Source: Chryseobacterium sp. (GTDB lineage: Bacteria; Bacteroidota; Bacteroidia; Flavobacteriales; Weeksellaceae). Taken from it: a stretch of 64,000 nucleotides of DNA. The notes under the pieces were generated by a model. That model was not told the origin of the DNA, ran no database searches, and was given only the letters and a program-made list of their open reading frames with translations. Below, piece by piece: positions 1 through 9,819 of the stretch; the stretch's first letter is position 1, and each line of letters begins with the position of its first letter. The position numbers and the translations under genes are program-made. The stretch covers positions 1 to 64,000 of the forward strand of contig NZ_JAFAJM010000023.1 in the NCBI RefSeq assembly GCF_019236175.1, read 5' to 3'.

Positions 1-198
1 ACCCGGCAGGAATGTAAAAGGATGCAAAAACCTATCAAAATAGGCCATAATAAATTTTTATTCATATAGTGTTATAATTTAAATAATTCTTTTACCGGTG
101 ATAAATATAAGAATATATTATAAATCTCTATTACGGGAATCCTTACAGATTAAGATATTTCAGTTGATTTACTTGTTGATAATCAAAACATTCATAAT

Positions 199-225
199 AA
201 AAAAAGGGACTATTTAAAGTCCCTT
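199..225 (-). terminator. Rho-independent terminator after the integrase remnant
   Basis: Read on the minus strand, GGGACT and AGTCCC form a 6-bp stem around an AT-rich loop and are followed by a run of T. The hairpin overlaps the stop codon of the integrase remnant, as often seen for compact terminators. Seen directly; activity is inferred. Confidence 0.6.
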
Positions 226-329
226 GCTTTTTCTTTGACTGCTCGAAAATTTGTCAATTCAAGTATCTGTGCATAGATTTCTGTAGTGATTGGCGTGGAA
301 TGCCCAAACTGTTTAAACCCGCCTCTTTT
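210..329 (-). pseudogene. C-terminal remnant of a tyrosine recombinase (phage integrase family)
   Basis: The minus strand has an open frame of about 40 codons ending at 210-212. It carries FGHSTPITTEIYAQI followed by a Lys/Arg-rich tail. This matches the end of tyrosine recombinases: Gly-His (last basic catalytic position) and, nine residues on, the nucleophilic Tyr. The frame is closed upstream by a stop at 330-332, and no other part of an integrase is visible in any frame up to the tRNA. The core domain, including the two catalytic Arg, is therefore gone. It lies 136 bp beyond the 3' end of tRNA-Arg, the usual position for an island integrase. I read it as the scar of a lost or decayed genomic island. 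Confidence 0.65.
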
Positions 330-433
330 TTAAATGCCTCGAATTCGAGGGAATTGCTTTTATAAGAATCAGGATATCGGAAATATTAATTAGTAAAAAT
401 AATCCGACTGTGTATAAATCTGTGTATGATATA

Positions 434-458
434 TAAAAAAAGCCCCTAAAATAGGGGC
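434..458 (-). terminator. Terminator of the tRNA-Arg transcript
   Basis: On the minus strand GCCCCT and AGGGGC form a stem with an ATTTT loop, followed by seven T. It begins 7 bases past the tRNA 3' end, so it fits a tRNA terminator. Confidence 0.8.
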
Positions 459-464
459 GATTAG

Positions 465-536
465 TGACCGCAGAAGGATTCGAACCCTCACTGTCGGAGC
501 CGAAATCCGAAGTTCTATCCATTAAACTATGCAGCC
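465..536 (-). tRNA. tRNA-Arg (anticodon TCG)
   Basis: The minus strand folds into a cloverleaf. The 7-bp acceptor stem GGCTGCA/TGCGGTC contains two G-T pairs and the discriminator base is A. The anticodon stem TCGGA/TCCGA encloses the loop TTTCGGC, giving anticodon TCG. The T arm is GAGGG-TTCGAAT-CCTTC. CCA is not encoded. The 3' side faces the integrase remnant. Confidence 0.9.
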
Positions 537-553
537 GTATTCATCAGTCATGA

Positions 554-590
554 ATGATAAGTAATATGTAAATTCAGGATTACTTATCAT
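554..590. repeat. 12-bp perfect inverted repeat between tRNA-Arg and the outer-membrane gene
   Basis: ATGATAAGTAAT at 554-565 is matched by its exact reverse complement at 579-590 around a 13-base loop. No T-run follows on either strand. It could be a weak terminator for the minus-strand barrel gene or an mRNA-end structure. Confidence 0.5.
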
Positions 591-611
591 CCACGGGTGA
601 TTCCTGATGGT

Positions 612-2381
612 TTAGAAAGTAATTTTCACTCCTCCCAGAATCTGGGCACCCAGAACTTTATATCCTTGGTACGTCTGATACTTTGAGCTCAGAAGATTAT
701 TTCCGAGTGCAAAAATACTGAAATTTTTGTGAATTTTATACTCTGCGGAAAGATTTAAATCAGCATAACCACCAACTTTATCATTTGTATTCTCCGTAGA
801 CTGGAAAATCATGGCCGGATTGGCTACTCCTTCAATCGCATAAGAATTTGTTGTTCTGTCACTTGCGAAGATTCCCTTGAACCCTAAAAGCAACTTTTTA
901 TCAAGCATCGTATATTTTGCTCCTATGCTCGCATTGAACAACGGAACGTTATAAATATGGTCATAATTCTTCAGATTATACTTGGTGAACTTTAATTCTC
1001 CGTCTAAAACAAGGTTTTCCAACGGGAAATACTGTACACTCCCTTTGATATCGCTTACATTTCCGTCATCATATACAGCGGAGAATGTATTGGCAAAATT
1101 ATAAGCAGAACGGTTAAGCGTATATGTATTATCAAAAAGGTCATTGGCCTTAAAGAACATAATATCATTTATTTTTCCATAGCCTGCTGAGAAGTCATAT
1201 TTCAGTGTTTCATCAATATCTCCCCTAAGACCTACATAGAAATGATATTTGGTCTCTGTTGGCTTTAAATACTGGTCAGAAACGATAAACGGATTGGCCT
1301 GAAGAAGGTCACTATAGGTATTCAGTTTAAGACCTCCGTCTACTCCACCGTAAAATTTAAATTCTTTTGCAGCAGCAAACTGGAATTCAGCCTGCGGGAA
1401 CCAGTAGGTTTTATTACTTTTCATTCTTTCAGCCATTAAATCATTTGAGTTTTTAGCATTCAGGAATGAGAATGAAGAACCTAACATCAGATAAGAATCT
1501 CCTTTTCTGAAAGTTACTTTGGGTGCTAAATTCGTATTGAAGAAATTGGATGAATTTTTATCTCTGATAGCAAAATCAGTTTTTACCGCTTCCAGTCCTA
1601 CTCCAAGATCAGCATTGAGTGTAATGTCTGATTTTCCAAGCTCTACAGCATGCTTGGAGAAATTAGCCAAAATGGAAACCTGATTTTCCTGTGCATCGAA
1701 ATGATCTTTCAGGAAAGATGATTTTACCCTTACATCATTGAGGATTTCATTAGAATAAAAGTCATAATATCCGTTTACTTTAAACTGGTTGACTTTTTGT
1801 TTCAGATCCACATCTGAAGCTGGCTGCAGGGCATAAATACCATAATAATTATAATTATTTAGCCCGTACTCTGCATTAATATTGAATTTCCCTTTATCTC
1901 CGTAAGAATTAAGGAAAGCAGCAAAATTAGCTGAGGTCTGTTTGGAATTCCAGTCATAGTCTTTTTTAAGACCATTCGTAGATAATACATGAACATCCCC
2001 TCCTACTTCAATCTTATTTTCCAGTGTTTTGGAAATATTTCCATCTGCTAAGATTTTACCATAATTACCCATTCCAAACTGGAAATAATTATTCTGAGCT
2101 GTACCGTCAAATTTAGGGGCTACATCCGCCCCCTGAATGGTAGAAGTTTTGAAATCAGAAACCGCAGGAACATCTGTAATCGTATATCGTACAGGGTTCT
2201 GGGATTTCTCTTCCGGCGGATAATTTTTTATCGTCTCCACAGAAGTTTTCTTCTTCTCGATCTTCTTCACTTCCGGCTCTCTTTTTTTATTAAGAACCAG
2301 CTTTTCCTCCTTGATCTGGGAGAACGCCAACTGCGAAATCCCTAAAAATAATATGGATAATAATTGAATTTTTCTGTTCAT
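612..2381 (-). CDS. Outer-membrane beta-barrel protein (TonB-dependent-receptor-like, no plug)
   Basis: 589 residues with a signal peptide ending near LAFSQ. A Lys/Glu/Pro-rich linker follows at about residues 25-65, then a long region of alternating hydrophobic and aromatic strands that ends in Phe, the outer-membrane barrel signature. The barrel resembles that of TonB-dependent receptors, but I see no plug domain and no carboxypeptidase-like N-terminal domain, and it is shorter than the usual 700-1000 residues. It lies 67 bp downstream of the TPR gene on the same strand. In Bacteroidota such barrel/TPR pairs are common and may form one envelope complex. The substrate is unknown. It could be a structural or assembly barrel rather than a transporter. 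Confidence 0.7.
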   Translation of the reverse strand: MNRKIQLLSILFLGISQLAFSQIKEEKLVLNKKREPEVKKIEKKKTSVETIKNYPPEEKSQNPVRYTITDVPAVSDFKTSTIQGADVAPKFDGTAQNNYFQFGMGNYGKILADGNISKTLENKIEVGGDVHVLSTNGLKKDYDWNSKQTSANFAAFLNSYGDKGKFNINAEYGLNNYNYYGIYALQPASDVDLKQKVNQFKVNGYYDFYSNEILNDVRVKSSFLKDHFDAQENQVSILANFSKHAVELGKSDITLNADLGVGLEAVKTDFAIRDKNSSNFFNTNLAPKVTFRKGDSYLMLGSSFSFLNAKNSNDLMAERMKSNKTYWFPQAEFQFAAAKEFKFYGGVDGGLKLNTYSDLLQANPFIVSDQYLKPTETKYHFYVGLRGDIDETLKYDFSAGYGKINDIMFFKANDLFDNTYTLNRSAYNFANTFSAVYDDGNVSDIKGSVQYFPLENLVLDGELKFTKYNLKNYDHIYNVPLFNASIGAKYTMLDKKLLLGFKGIFASDRTTNSYAIEGVANPAMIFQSTENTNDKVGGYADLNLSAEYKIHKNFSIFALGNNLLSSKYQTYQGYKVLGAQILGGVKITF

Positions 2382-2448
2382 TACTACTTTTTGTATTTAT
2401 GTCTTCAGTTAAAATGTATGAACAATTTATCTGAACACGACAGTACCT

Positions 2449-5412
2449 TTACTTTTTAATCTGCTTTTTAACGTCTTTTGCTTCGGCAACAATTTCAGGG
2501 AAATCCTTATAGTTGGCAATAATCTGATCACAGGTATAACTTGCCTGATAATTATCTTTAAGCCCGATATAGTTTTTAGCCATCAATACCAATGCTTTTG
2601 CTCCCCAGAATTCTTCCGAAGAATAGTTATTGGCCAGCTTAAAAATCGTCTCGTTAGAAGATTTGAATGCTTTTCCTTTATTCTGATAATAAGCTTTGGC
2701 GTATAATGCTTCCGCAGCAACCGAAGTATTTGATGATTTTTCAAGAGAAACATAGGCAGACTGTGCATCTTTATCTTTTCCTGAATTCATCAGGCTTCTT
2801 GCTTTGATCACTTTTGCCGTTTCAATTACTGCTGCTGAGTTCTTAGAATTGGCAATCACAGCATTGGCTAATTTTTCAGCTTCTGAGAAGTTCTTCTCTT
2901 CTGCATACACCTTCATCAATTCTACATTCGCGTAGTTTTTGATACTGATATCGGATGAATTTTTAATGCCTTCAAGATATTTCTTAGCTTCAGTAGTATT
3001 CCCCTGTGCAAGGAAAATCTGTGCTAAACGGGTCTGTGCATCATCCTGATAATCATTCTGAACTCCGGCTACCTCCTGTAATACCAGAAGAGCTTTTGTA
3101 GCATTATTAGTCTGATAATAGCTTTCTCCCAGTTCATATTTAGCCTGATAAAGCCCTTCTCCTGTAGGGTTTTGTGTCAGATATTTCTCGTAATAAGAAA
3201 TTGCATTTTTGTAGTCTTTCTTCGCGAAATACTGTTTTCCTGTGGACAGGTTGATTTCGTCAATTTCAGAAGCATCAATGTTTACCCCGATGTTTTTTGC
3301 AAAATTTTCATATCCGGAAACATCACCGTTTTTAGTGAAAACTGGTTTGGCAGCCTGAGCAATTTTTTGGGCATAGGCTGTATTTTTATACTGCTCCCCT
3401 AAAGATTTCAATTCAGAAAGCGCTTTGTCATTCTGATTCTGATCAATATAATTCTGAGCTCTGTAAATTGAAGCATTGGCGATCAGATCTTTATCTGCTG
3501 AGGTTTTAATAACCTTTCCGAAGTAATCATTGGAATTGGCAAAATCATCCTGAGCCGCATAAGCTGTCCCAATTTCGTATTGTGCATCATCGTAATATTC
3601 AGAGTTTGGATATTTCGATAGAAGGTTTTTTAAATTATTGATTTTCGCCTGAGTATCTCCTTTAAATCCTAAAGCCATCGCTTTCTGATATAAAGTATAA
3701 TCTGTGGCATCTTCATTCTTGTCGTAAATAGCAATAGCCTCGTTCAGATCATTATTGGCGTAGTGAATATCTGCAAGACGAAGTTCCGCATCATTTTTAA
3801 ATTCAGGTTTCGGATTCGTCAGATATTGTTTGAAATAGGTAGCCGCCTGATCAAATTTCTTAGATTTAAAATAGGCATATCCTAAATCGTAAGGTAACTG
3901 CTGTTTTTCAGGGAAATTTTCATTTAGAAGTTTTTCATAACGAACAATCGCAGACGGATAATTTCCTTTTTGATAATATACCTGAGCGAGCCAGTATAAA
4001 GCTCTGCTGTTAAACTCTTTATTGATATTAAATCCTAGACTTCTCAGGAAATACTTTTCAGCTTCATCATAATTTCCTTTATTAAATTCTTCAGTTCCCA
4101 AAAGGTATGAAACCTCCTGATCTACTTTATTAATTTCAGGAGAAGAACTCTGGAGTCTGTCAATAGCATTCAAAGTTTCTTTATAGTTACCGGAATACAG
4201 ATAAGACTTTACCAGTAAAGATCTCATTTCTGAGGCATTGGCTCCATTTTGATTTTCATTGATATAGCTTTGAATAACCCCTGAAGGGCTTTCAAACGGG
4301 TTTCCTATATCATAGCTTAATTTGGCATATTGCTCATGTGCCAGTTTTTTCACTTTGGCATCATAATCCATCTGATAAGAAGAACGGAAGGCCGAAAGAG
4401 CTTCCTGTTTTTTATCTACTGCCAGATAAGCATTTCCTAATTGATAATAAGCATTCTGGGCCAGTGCCGAATTGCTGTTTAGAAGTTGGTTGTAATAAGA
4501 AACCGCTTCATCATATTTTTTCAGCTGAGCAGCCACAAACCCCATCTCATACAAATCGTTTTCAGATGGATTCTGCTGTACACTCAGATAATCTTTTAAA
4601 TGCGGATAAGCCGAAGTATAGTCATTCTTCATGAAATAACTCTCTCCGATAATCTTATGAACTTCTGCTTTGTATGAATCTGAAATATTTTCATTTAACA
4701 GAGCGTTTCCTTCCGAAATAGCCTGATCATAATTCTTATCATTATAATACATCTGCACATAATAAGGGCGTACAAGCTTTGAGAATTTATCCTGATTCTT
4801 TACAGAATCAAAATACTGGAACGCTTTATCATTTTGTCTGTTGCTGTAATATAAATGCCCGAGCATATAAGCGATATCTCCCTTCTGAGATTGGTCTGCA
4901 GATTTATAAGCCTCTTCCAAAGCATCAATGGCTCCTTTAGAGTCTCCTGTCATAAATTTCGCATATCCAAGTTTCAGAATATACTGGGTATTTTCTTCTT
5001 TTGAAAGCTGATATTGATTCACTTTTTTCAAAGTTTCCAATGCTTTGTCAAAATCTTTCTTCGCCAGATAATAATCTGCCAAAGGCAGGTTAGCCTGAGC
5101 AAAATAAGCAGAATTAGGATACTCTTTCATGAAAGCTGTTAATCCGTCTTCAGCATGATTTTTCTGAAGAATTACTCCAATCACATTATCAAAAAACTGA
5201 GCCGCTTCTTTCTTTGAACGGGACAAATTCTGATTATAGAAATATTGTCTTGCATATTCATATTGGGAAGCGTTGTATATTTTTGTCTGATAGAGATTTT
5301 CAGCTAGATTGAATCTGTAATTTTCTTTCTGTGTAAAATATTGGGACTGTTGAGCATCGGAGATTCCGAAATAAATAACCGCAGCCGCTAAAAGTATTTT
5401 TTTTGATTTCAT
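2449..5412 (-). CDS. Secreted tetratricopeptide-repeat protein
   Basis: 987 residues with a signal peptide (KKILLAAAVIYFG, cut near DAQQ). Almost the whole chain is TPR helices: repeated units of about 34 residues with the pattern A-x-Y-x-L-G-x-A-Y and K-Y-x-x-A-I/V-x-Y-Y. There are no catalytic motifs and no membrane segments after the signal. It should be periplasmic or envelope-attached and act as a protein-protein scaffold. It is the first gene of a two-gene unit with the barrel protein at 612-2381, so that barrel is the likely partner (inference). It is divergent from the hydrolase at 5658. The 245-bp gap between them is AT-rich and must hold both promoters. Confidence 0.75.
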   Translation of the reverse strand: MKSKKILLAAAVIYFGISDAQQSQYFTQKENYRFNLAENLYQTKIYNASQYEYARQYFYNQNLSRSKKEAAQFFDNVIGVILQKNHAEDGLTAFMKEYPNSAYFAQANLPLADYYLAKKDFDKALETLKKVNQYQLSKEENTQYILKLGYAKFMTGDSKGAIDALEEAYKSADQSQKGDIAYMLGHLYYSNRQNDKAFQYFDSVKNQDKFSKLVRPYYVQMYYNDKNYDQAISEGNALLNENISDSYKAEVHKIIGESYFMKNDYTSAYPHLKDYLSVQQNPSENDLYEMGFVAAQLKKYDEAVSYYNQLLNSNSALAQNAYYQLGNAYLAVDKKQEALSAFRSSYQMDYDAKVKKLAHEQYAKLSYDIGNPFESPSGVIQSYINENQNGANASEMRSLLVKSYLYSGNYKETLNAIDRLQSSSPEINKVDQEVSYLLGTEEFNKGNYDEAEKYFLRSLGFNINKEFNSRALYWLAQVYYQKGNYPSAIVRYEKLLNENFPEKQQLPYDLGYAYFKSKKFDQAATYFKQYLTNPKPEFKNDAELRLADIHYANNDLNEAIAIYDKNEDATDYTLYQKAMALGFKGDTQAKINNLKNLLSKYPNSEYYDDAQYEIGTAYAAQDDFANSNDYFGKVIKTSADKDLIANASIYRAQNYIDQNQNDKALSELKSLGEQYKNTAYAQKIAQAAKPVFTKNGDVSGYENFAKNIGVNIDASEIDEINLSTGKQYFAKKDYKNAISYYEKYLTQNPTGEGLYQAKYELGESYYQTNNATKALLVLQEVAGVQNDYQDDAQTRLAQIFLAQGNTTEAKKYLEGIKNSSDISIKNYANVELMKVYAEEKNFSEAEKLANAVIANSKNSAAVIETAKVIKARSLMNSGKDKDAQSAYVSLEKSSNTSVAAEALYAKAYYQNKGKAFKSSNETIFKLANNYSSEEFWGAKALVLMAKNYIGLKDNYQASYTCDQIIANYKDFPEIVAEAKDVKKQIKK

Positions 5413-5657
5413 TCTTCTTGATATAAGAAAATTAGTCTAAATAAGTTAACGAAAATATTAAAAACTTATTGTTTAAGCAAGTTTTAACAGATTTAATACT
5501 GTAAAATATTAATTCAATAACACTGAAATTATTTCACTATTTAATGATAAAATTTATTACTTTAGTCTGCTAAAAAAATAAACAATTCAATAATCAATGA
5601 TCAGAAGTACATTTTGATCTGACACTTTTTGAACAGCAGCTAAAAACATACCATAAA

Positions 5658-7901
5658 ATGAAAATTAAGATACTTTTAGCATTAATTTTTGTAAATCTGA
5701 TGCAGGCCCAGAAGTTCTACTTTCCAAAAACAGCCACCTCTGACTCTCTTATACTGGACAAAGAAATCCCCCGGTTAGCATCACAGGTTATTACCCAATA
5801 TCGTTTGCCTAAAAATAAACCACCATATCCTATTACCTTTTTAGATAATCTTTACCATCTGCAAATCGCGGCAAAAGATTACAAAAACGCTATTCTTACC
5901 TTATCCGACTACCGAAAAGAATATGCCGATCATAATATGGCAGGGAACAAATCGCTGGCTTATGAAATTTATAGTATGGCCAGACTAATGGAAAAAGACA
6001 AAAGGATGTCTTTTTCCAAAGCTCTTCAGGTAGCCTTCACTACAAAATATGAAAGCTTACCGGAATCTTTAATCGCAAAAATAGGTCCTGCTATTGACGG
6101 TGATATCACTGAGTTTAGAAATTCCCTGAAAAAAGCTTTGGCCGGACAAAAAGATAAAGACAGTATAGATTATGTTTCTGCCCTTGCTTTATGTAAAACT
6201 TATGCGAATTACAAAACTTACGCCGACGCTCAACCTCAAATGATGAGACTGCTGGAGTTCAAAGAACAGGAAAAATTTATTATAGAAGAAAAGAATCTTA
6301 GTCTAAAAAGCGGAAGTACGCTTACCATTACCATTGTCAGAAAAAAGAGCAATACATCCCGGCTTCCGGTTATTCTTACCAATAATATATACGCCGGATC
6401 ATTTGATAATTTTGTGGGAAAAAGAGCCGCCATCTACAATTATGTGGGGGCAGTTGTCAACACCCGCGGAAAAAGAAACAGCACCGATGAAAACAATCCT
6501 TTTGAACATGAATCACAGGACCTTTATGAAGTTATCGACTGGGTTAGTCAACAACCATGGAGCAATGGTAAAGTAGGAATGATCGGTGGAAGTTATCTGG
6601 GATTCAGCCAGTGGGCTGCTGTGAAAAAATTGCATCCGGCATTAAAAACAATCGTACCTCAGGTATCTGTAGGAATCGGAATAGATTACCCTGCCCAGAA
6701 TAATATATTCATGAGTTATATGATGCGGTGGATCCGTTACGTAACGAATAATAACTATACCGATGAAACAGATTTCAATAATTTCACGAAATGGGATTCT
6801 GTAAATACCGCCTGGTATAAAAGCGGAAAATCGTTCAGGACTTTAGACAGCATAAGCGGAAATCCGAGCAGGATTTTTCAAAGATGGCTGGATCATCCCG
6901 GATATGATCAATACTGGCAGAAAATGGTTCCTTACAAAGAGGATTTTGCAAACATAAATATTCCTATACTGACCACTACAGGTTATTATGATGCCGATCA
7001 GATAGGTGCGCTGTATTACTTCAAAGAACATCTTCGTTATAATAAAAACGCTGACCATTATTTAGTCATCGGACCCTATGATCATGCAAGTGCACAAAGT
7101 TACGGATATACATATACAAACGGAAGTATTCCTATAGATCCTGTTGCGAGAATAAGCATTGATGATCTTGCTTTTTCATGGTTTGATTATATTCTTAAAA
7201 ATGGGAAAAAACCGGAACTTTTAAAAGACCGGATTAATTTTCAGGTAATGAACACCAATACATGGAAACATGTTTCTGACCTTGACAAAATGCATTCTTC
7301 TGCCTTAAAATTTTATTTGCAGGATAAAAAAAACAAGTCTTCAGTTTTTGATAAGCCCCGACAACTGCAGTTCACAAGACAAACACTTGACTTCAAAGAC
7401 AGGAGCCTGAAAGAAACGTATTACACCATCAGCAGGAAAGACAGTGTAAACATCACTAATTCCGTTTATTTTGAAAGTGAAGTTTTAGACAAGGATCTTA
7501 TCATCAGTGGCAATTTATCCGGAGTATTTAATATTTCCATTAATAAAAAAGATTTTGATACCAGTACGGCTCTTTATCAGATACAACCGGATGGGAAGTC
7601 ATTTCTATTATCCACTCATATGGTAAGAGCCAGCTATGCAAAAAACAATGCCGTCCGCCAGCTTCTTGTACCTGGCCAAAAAGAGCAGATTCCAATACAA
7701 AACTCAATATTGATGAGCAAAAAATTAGAAAAAGGAAGTAAATTATTGCTTGTAGTAGGCGTCAATAATAATCAGAATTGGCAGGTGAATTACGGAACGG
7801 GGAAAGATGTAAGTACTGAAACTGTACAGGATGCAGGTGAACCTCTGGAAATAAAATGGTATAATGACAGCTATGTGGAAATACCTGTCTATAAAGCGTA
7901 A
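5658..7901 (+). CDS. Secreted CocE/NonD-family alpha/beta hydrolase (X-Pro dipeptidyl-peptidase-like S15)
   Basis: 747 residues with a short signal peptide (IKILLALIFVNLMQAQ). Residues 20-210 form an N-terminal helical extension that I do not recognise. The S15 catalytic domain follows: the nucleophile Ser312 lies in GGSYLG, Asp445 in GYYDAD and His476 in GPYDHAS. The C-terminal quarter is the beta-rich lectin-like domain of the family. Members cleave ester, amide or X-Pro bonds; the substrate here cannot be read from sequence. It is transcribed alone, divergent from the TPR gene. Confidence 0.85.
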   Translation: MKIKILLALIFVNLMQAQKFYFPKTATSDSLILDKEIPRLASQVITQYRLPKNKPPYPITFLDNLYHLQIAAKDYKNAILTLSDYRKEYADHNMAGNKSLAYEIYSMARLMEKDKRMSFSKALQVAFTTKYESLPESLIAKIGPAIDGDITEFRNSLKKALAGQKDKDSIDYVSALALCKTYANYKTYADAQPQMMRLLEFKEQEKFIIEEKNLSLKSGSTLTITIVRKKSNTSRLPVILTNNIYAGSFDNFVGKRAAIYNYVGAVVNTRGKRNSTDENNPFEHESQDLYEVIDWVSQQPWSNGKVGMIGGSYLGFSQWAAVKKLHPALKTIVPQVSVGIGIDYPAQNNIFMSYMMRWIRYVTNNNYTDETDFNNFTKWDSVNTAWYKSGKSFRTLDSISGNPSRIFQRWLDHPGYDQYWQKMVPYKEDFANINIPILTTTGYYDADQIGALYYFKEHLRYNKNADHYLVIGPYDHASAQSYGYTYTNGSIPIDPVARISIDDLAFSWFDYILKNGKKPELLKDRINFQVMNTNTWKHVSDLDKMHSSALKFYLQDKKNKSSVFDKPRQLQFTRQTLDFKDRSLKETYYTISRKDSVNITNSVYFESEVLDKDLIISGNLSGVFNISINKKDFDTSTALYQIQPDGKSFLLSTHMVRASYAKNNAVRQLLVPGQKEQIPIQNSILMSKKLEKGSKLLLVVGVNNNQNWQVNYGTGKDVSTETVQDAGEPLEIKWYNDSYVEIPVYKA

Positions 7902-7968
7902 AGATTTGCCATAAAGAAATTTTAGCCAAATGTCGTTAACAACTGTTAACATCAAAATAAAAAATCAT

Positions 7969-7976
7969 TACATTTG
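7969..7976 (+). promoter_or_regulatory. Bacteroidota -7 box for the permease gene
   Basis: TACATTTG matches TAnnTTTG, the -7 element used by the primary sigma factor of Bacteroidota. It lies 29 bp before the ATG. No convincing -33 TTG is present, so the call rests on the -7 box and its position. Confidence 0.45.
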
Positions 7977-8005
7977 CTTTTTTTCAAATCAAATATAATT
8001 ATTGG

Positions 8006-9688
8006 ATGAGTCAACTTTTTAGAAGAAAAATCTATTCAGATACAGATACTTCAACAGGGCTTTTAAGAGTCTTAGGAGTTTGGGATATTGTATTTTTTGG
8101 TATTGCGGCGATTATTGGAGCAGGAAGTTTCAGCAGTTTGGGAGAAGCCGTTTTCAGAGGAGGCCCCGGTGTGATACTTTTATATTTGATTTGTGGTTTT
8201 GCCTGTGGATTTACGGCTTTATGCTATGCTGAATTTGCCAGCAGAATCCCTACAGCAGGCTCTGCATACACCTATGCTTATGCAAGTTTCGGAGAACTGA
8301 TTGCCTGGATCATCGGGTGGGCTCTTATCATGGAATATTCGTTTGGAAATATTTATGTTGCCTTCTCCTGGTCAGATTATTTCACCAGCTTTTTAGGACG
8401 TCTGGGAATGCACATCCCGGATTATCTTACCTGCAGCTATACTGAAGCTCAGAAAGCCTTTATAAAAGGGTCTGAAAATAAAGAATTGCTAAATGCCTGG
8501 AAAACAGCTCCGCTTATAGGAGGTCTTAAATTTATTGTAGATATTCCGGCATTGGTAATCAACGGGCTAATTACATGGCTTTGTTATGTAGGAATAAAGG
8601 AAAGTAAAAACTTTAATAATTCACTGGTAATCCTAAAACTAGGTGTTATTTTATTAGTAATACTGGTTGGATTTGCCTATATCAATACAGACAACTGGAC
8701 CCCGATAAGCCCGGCAACAGGAAGTCCTTCTTTCATGCCGAACGGCTTCACAGGGGTAATGAGTGCTGTTTCGGGAGTATTCTTTGCTTATATAGGATTT
8801 GATGCACTTAGTGTTCTTTCCGAAGAAACAAAAGATCCTCAAAAAACATTGCCAAAAGGAATGATCATCTCTCTTGTCCTTTGTACTGTAATCTATATTG
8901 CACTTACACTGGTACTGACAGGAATGGTAGATTACAGAAAATTTGACGGTGTAGGCGACCCTCTTTCATTTATATTTGAAAAAAACAATGCAAATGTGGC
9001 CTGGATGGAATTGGTAGTTTCATTTGTTGCCATTGTAGCGATTACAACTGTATTATTGGTATTCCAGATGGGACAACCAAGAATCTGGTATGCTATGAGC
9101 CGTGACGGACTGATGCCGCAGAAGTTTCTGACCATCCACCCAAAATATAAAACACCATCTTTTGCAACAGTTGTTACAGGTATTGTAGTTGGAATTCCGA
9201 TTTTATTTACAGATAAAACGTTTATCCTTGACTTTACGAGTATCGGAACTATCTTCGCTTTTGTACTGGTTTGTGCAGGTGTTCTTTTATTACCGGCCAA
9301 AGAGAAAATAAAAGGCAGATTTCACCTTCCGTATGTGAATGGTAAAATTATTTTCCCGATTGTTTTTATCGGCGGCTTGATAGCTTTTTATTACTGGCAG
9401 CCGGAATTTTTCCACAGTCTGACGGATTGGAAAGATCCGAAGGAAGGAGAATTCAGAGCTTCTATTTTCTTCTTCATTCTGATCAATCTGGTTTTATGTG
9501 TACTGGCTTTCATAAAGAATCTTTCATTGATCCCATTAGTGGGTTTAAGCTCATGTTTGTATCTTCTTACCGGAATGAGCCATGAAAACTGGTTCTGGTT
9601 TGGGATGTGGTTCCTGATAGGTATGGTGATCTACTTCTGCTATGGCTACAAAAACAGTAAGCTTGGAAAAGAATTAAAGAATAATTAA
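8006..9688 (+). CDS. APC-family amino-acid permease
   Basis: 560 residues and about 12-14 hydrophobic segments. The family hallmark of the unwound first helix is visible (FFGIAAIIGAGSF, about residues 30-42), as is the GFDALSVLSEETKDP segment after helix 6. The length and the extra C-terminal helices fit the cationic amino-acid transporter branch (YfnA/CAT-like). It should import amino acids across the inner membrane; the substrate is not assigned. It stands alone, with its own promoter box upstream and a strong terminator downstream. Confidence 0.85.
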   Translation: MSQLFRRKIYSDTDTSTGLLRVLGVWDIVFFGIAAIIGAGSFSSLGEAVFRGGPGVILLYLICGFACGFTALCYAEFASRIPTAGSAYTYAYASFGELIAWIIGWALIMEYSFGNIYVAFSWSDYFTSFLGRLGMHIPDYLTCSYTEAQKAFIKGSENKELLNAWKTAPLIGGLKFIVDIPALVINGLITWLCYVGIKESKNFNNSLVILKLGVILLVILVGFAYINTDNWTPISPATGSPSFMPNGFTGVMSAVSGVFFAYIGFDALSVLSEETKDPQKTLPKGMIISLVLCTVIYIALTLVLTGMVDYRKFDGVGDPLSFIFEKNNANVAWMELVVSFVAIVAITTVLLVFQMGQPRIWYAMSRDGLMPQKFLTIHPKYKTPSFATVVTGIVVGIPILFTDKTFILDFTSIGTIFAFVLVCAGVLLLPAKEKIKGRFHLPYVNGKIIFPIVFIGGLIAFYYWQPEFFHSLTDWKDPKEGEFRASIFFFILINLVLCVLAFIKNLSLIPLVGLSSCLYLLTGMSHENWFWFGMWFLIGMVIYFCYGYKNSKLGKELKNN

Positions 9689-9706
9689 AAACGAAAAACG
9701 TTATAT

Positions 9707-9754
9707 AGAGAAAGGGCAAAGCAATAAAAAATTGTTTTGCCCTTTCTCTTTTTA
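9707..9754 (+). terminator. Strong terminator after the permease gene
   Basis: GAGAAAGGGCAAAGCAAT pairs with ATTGTTTTGCCCTTTCTC around a short A-rich loop, followed by T5. A clear stem-loop plus T-run. Confidence 0.85.
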
Positions 9755-9819
9755 TCCTCTTCCAAAAACCGGCAGCATTATTGCTGTAACTCCAACAGAA
9801 ACAACAAACTAATACAGCC

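Noticed and set aside
338-352. TCGAATTCGA palindrome as an attachment site for the lost island
   Set aside because: It shares only TTCGA with the tRNA T-loop; no true duplication of the tRNA 3' end is visible.
313-522. 69-codon minus-strand ORF across the tRNA-Arg region
   Set aside because: It lies inside the tRNA and its terminator; the reading is a by-product of the tRNA sequence.
2583-2768. CRISPR or direct-repeat arrays anywhere in the window
   Set aside because: Apparent periodicity in the TPR gene is protein-repeat coding; no spaced identical repeats were found.
3172-3402. Plus-strand ORFs inside the TPR gene (also 4338-4634)
   Set aside because: They are antisense shadows of a well-supported TPR reading frame.
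8932-9300. 122-codon antisense ORF within the permease gene
   Set aside because: The opposite frame encodes clear transmembrane helices of the permease; no independent support.
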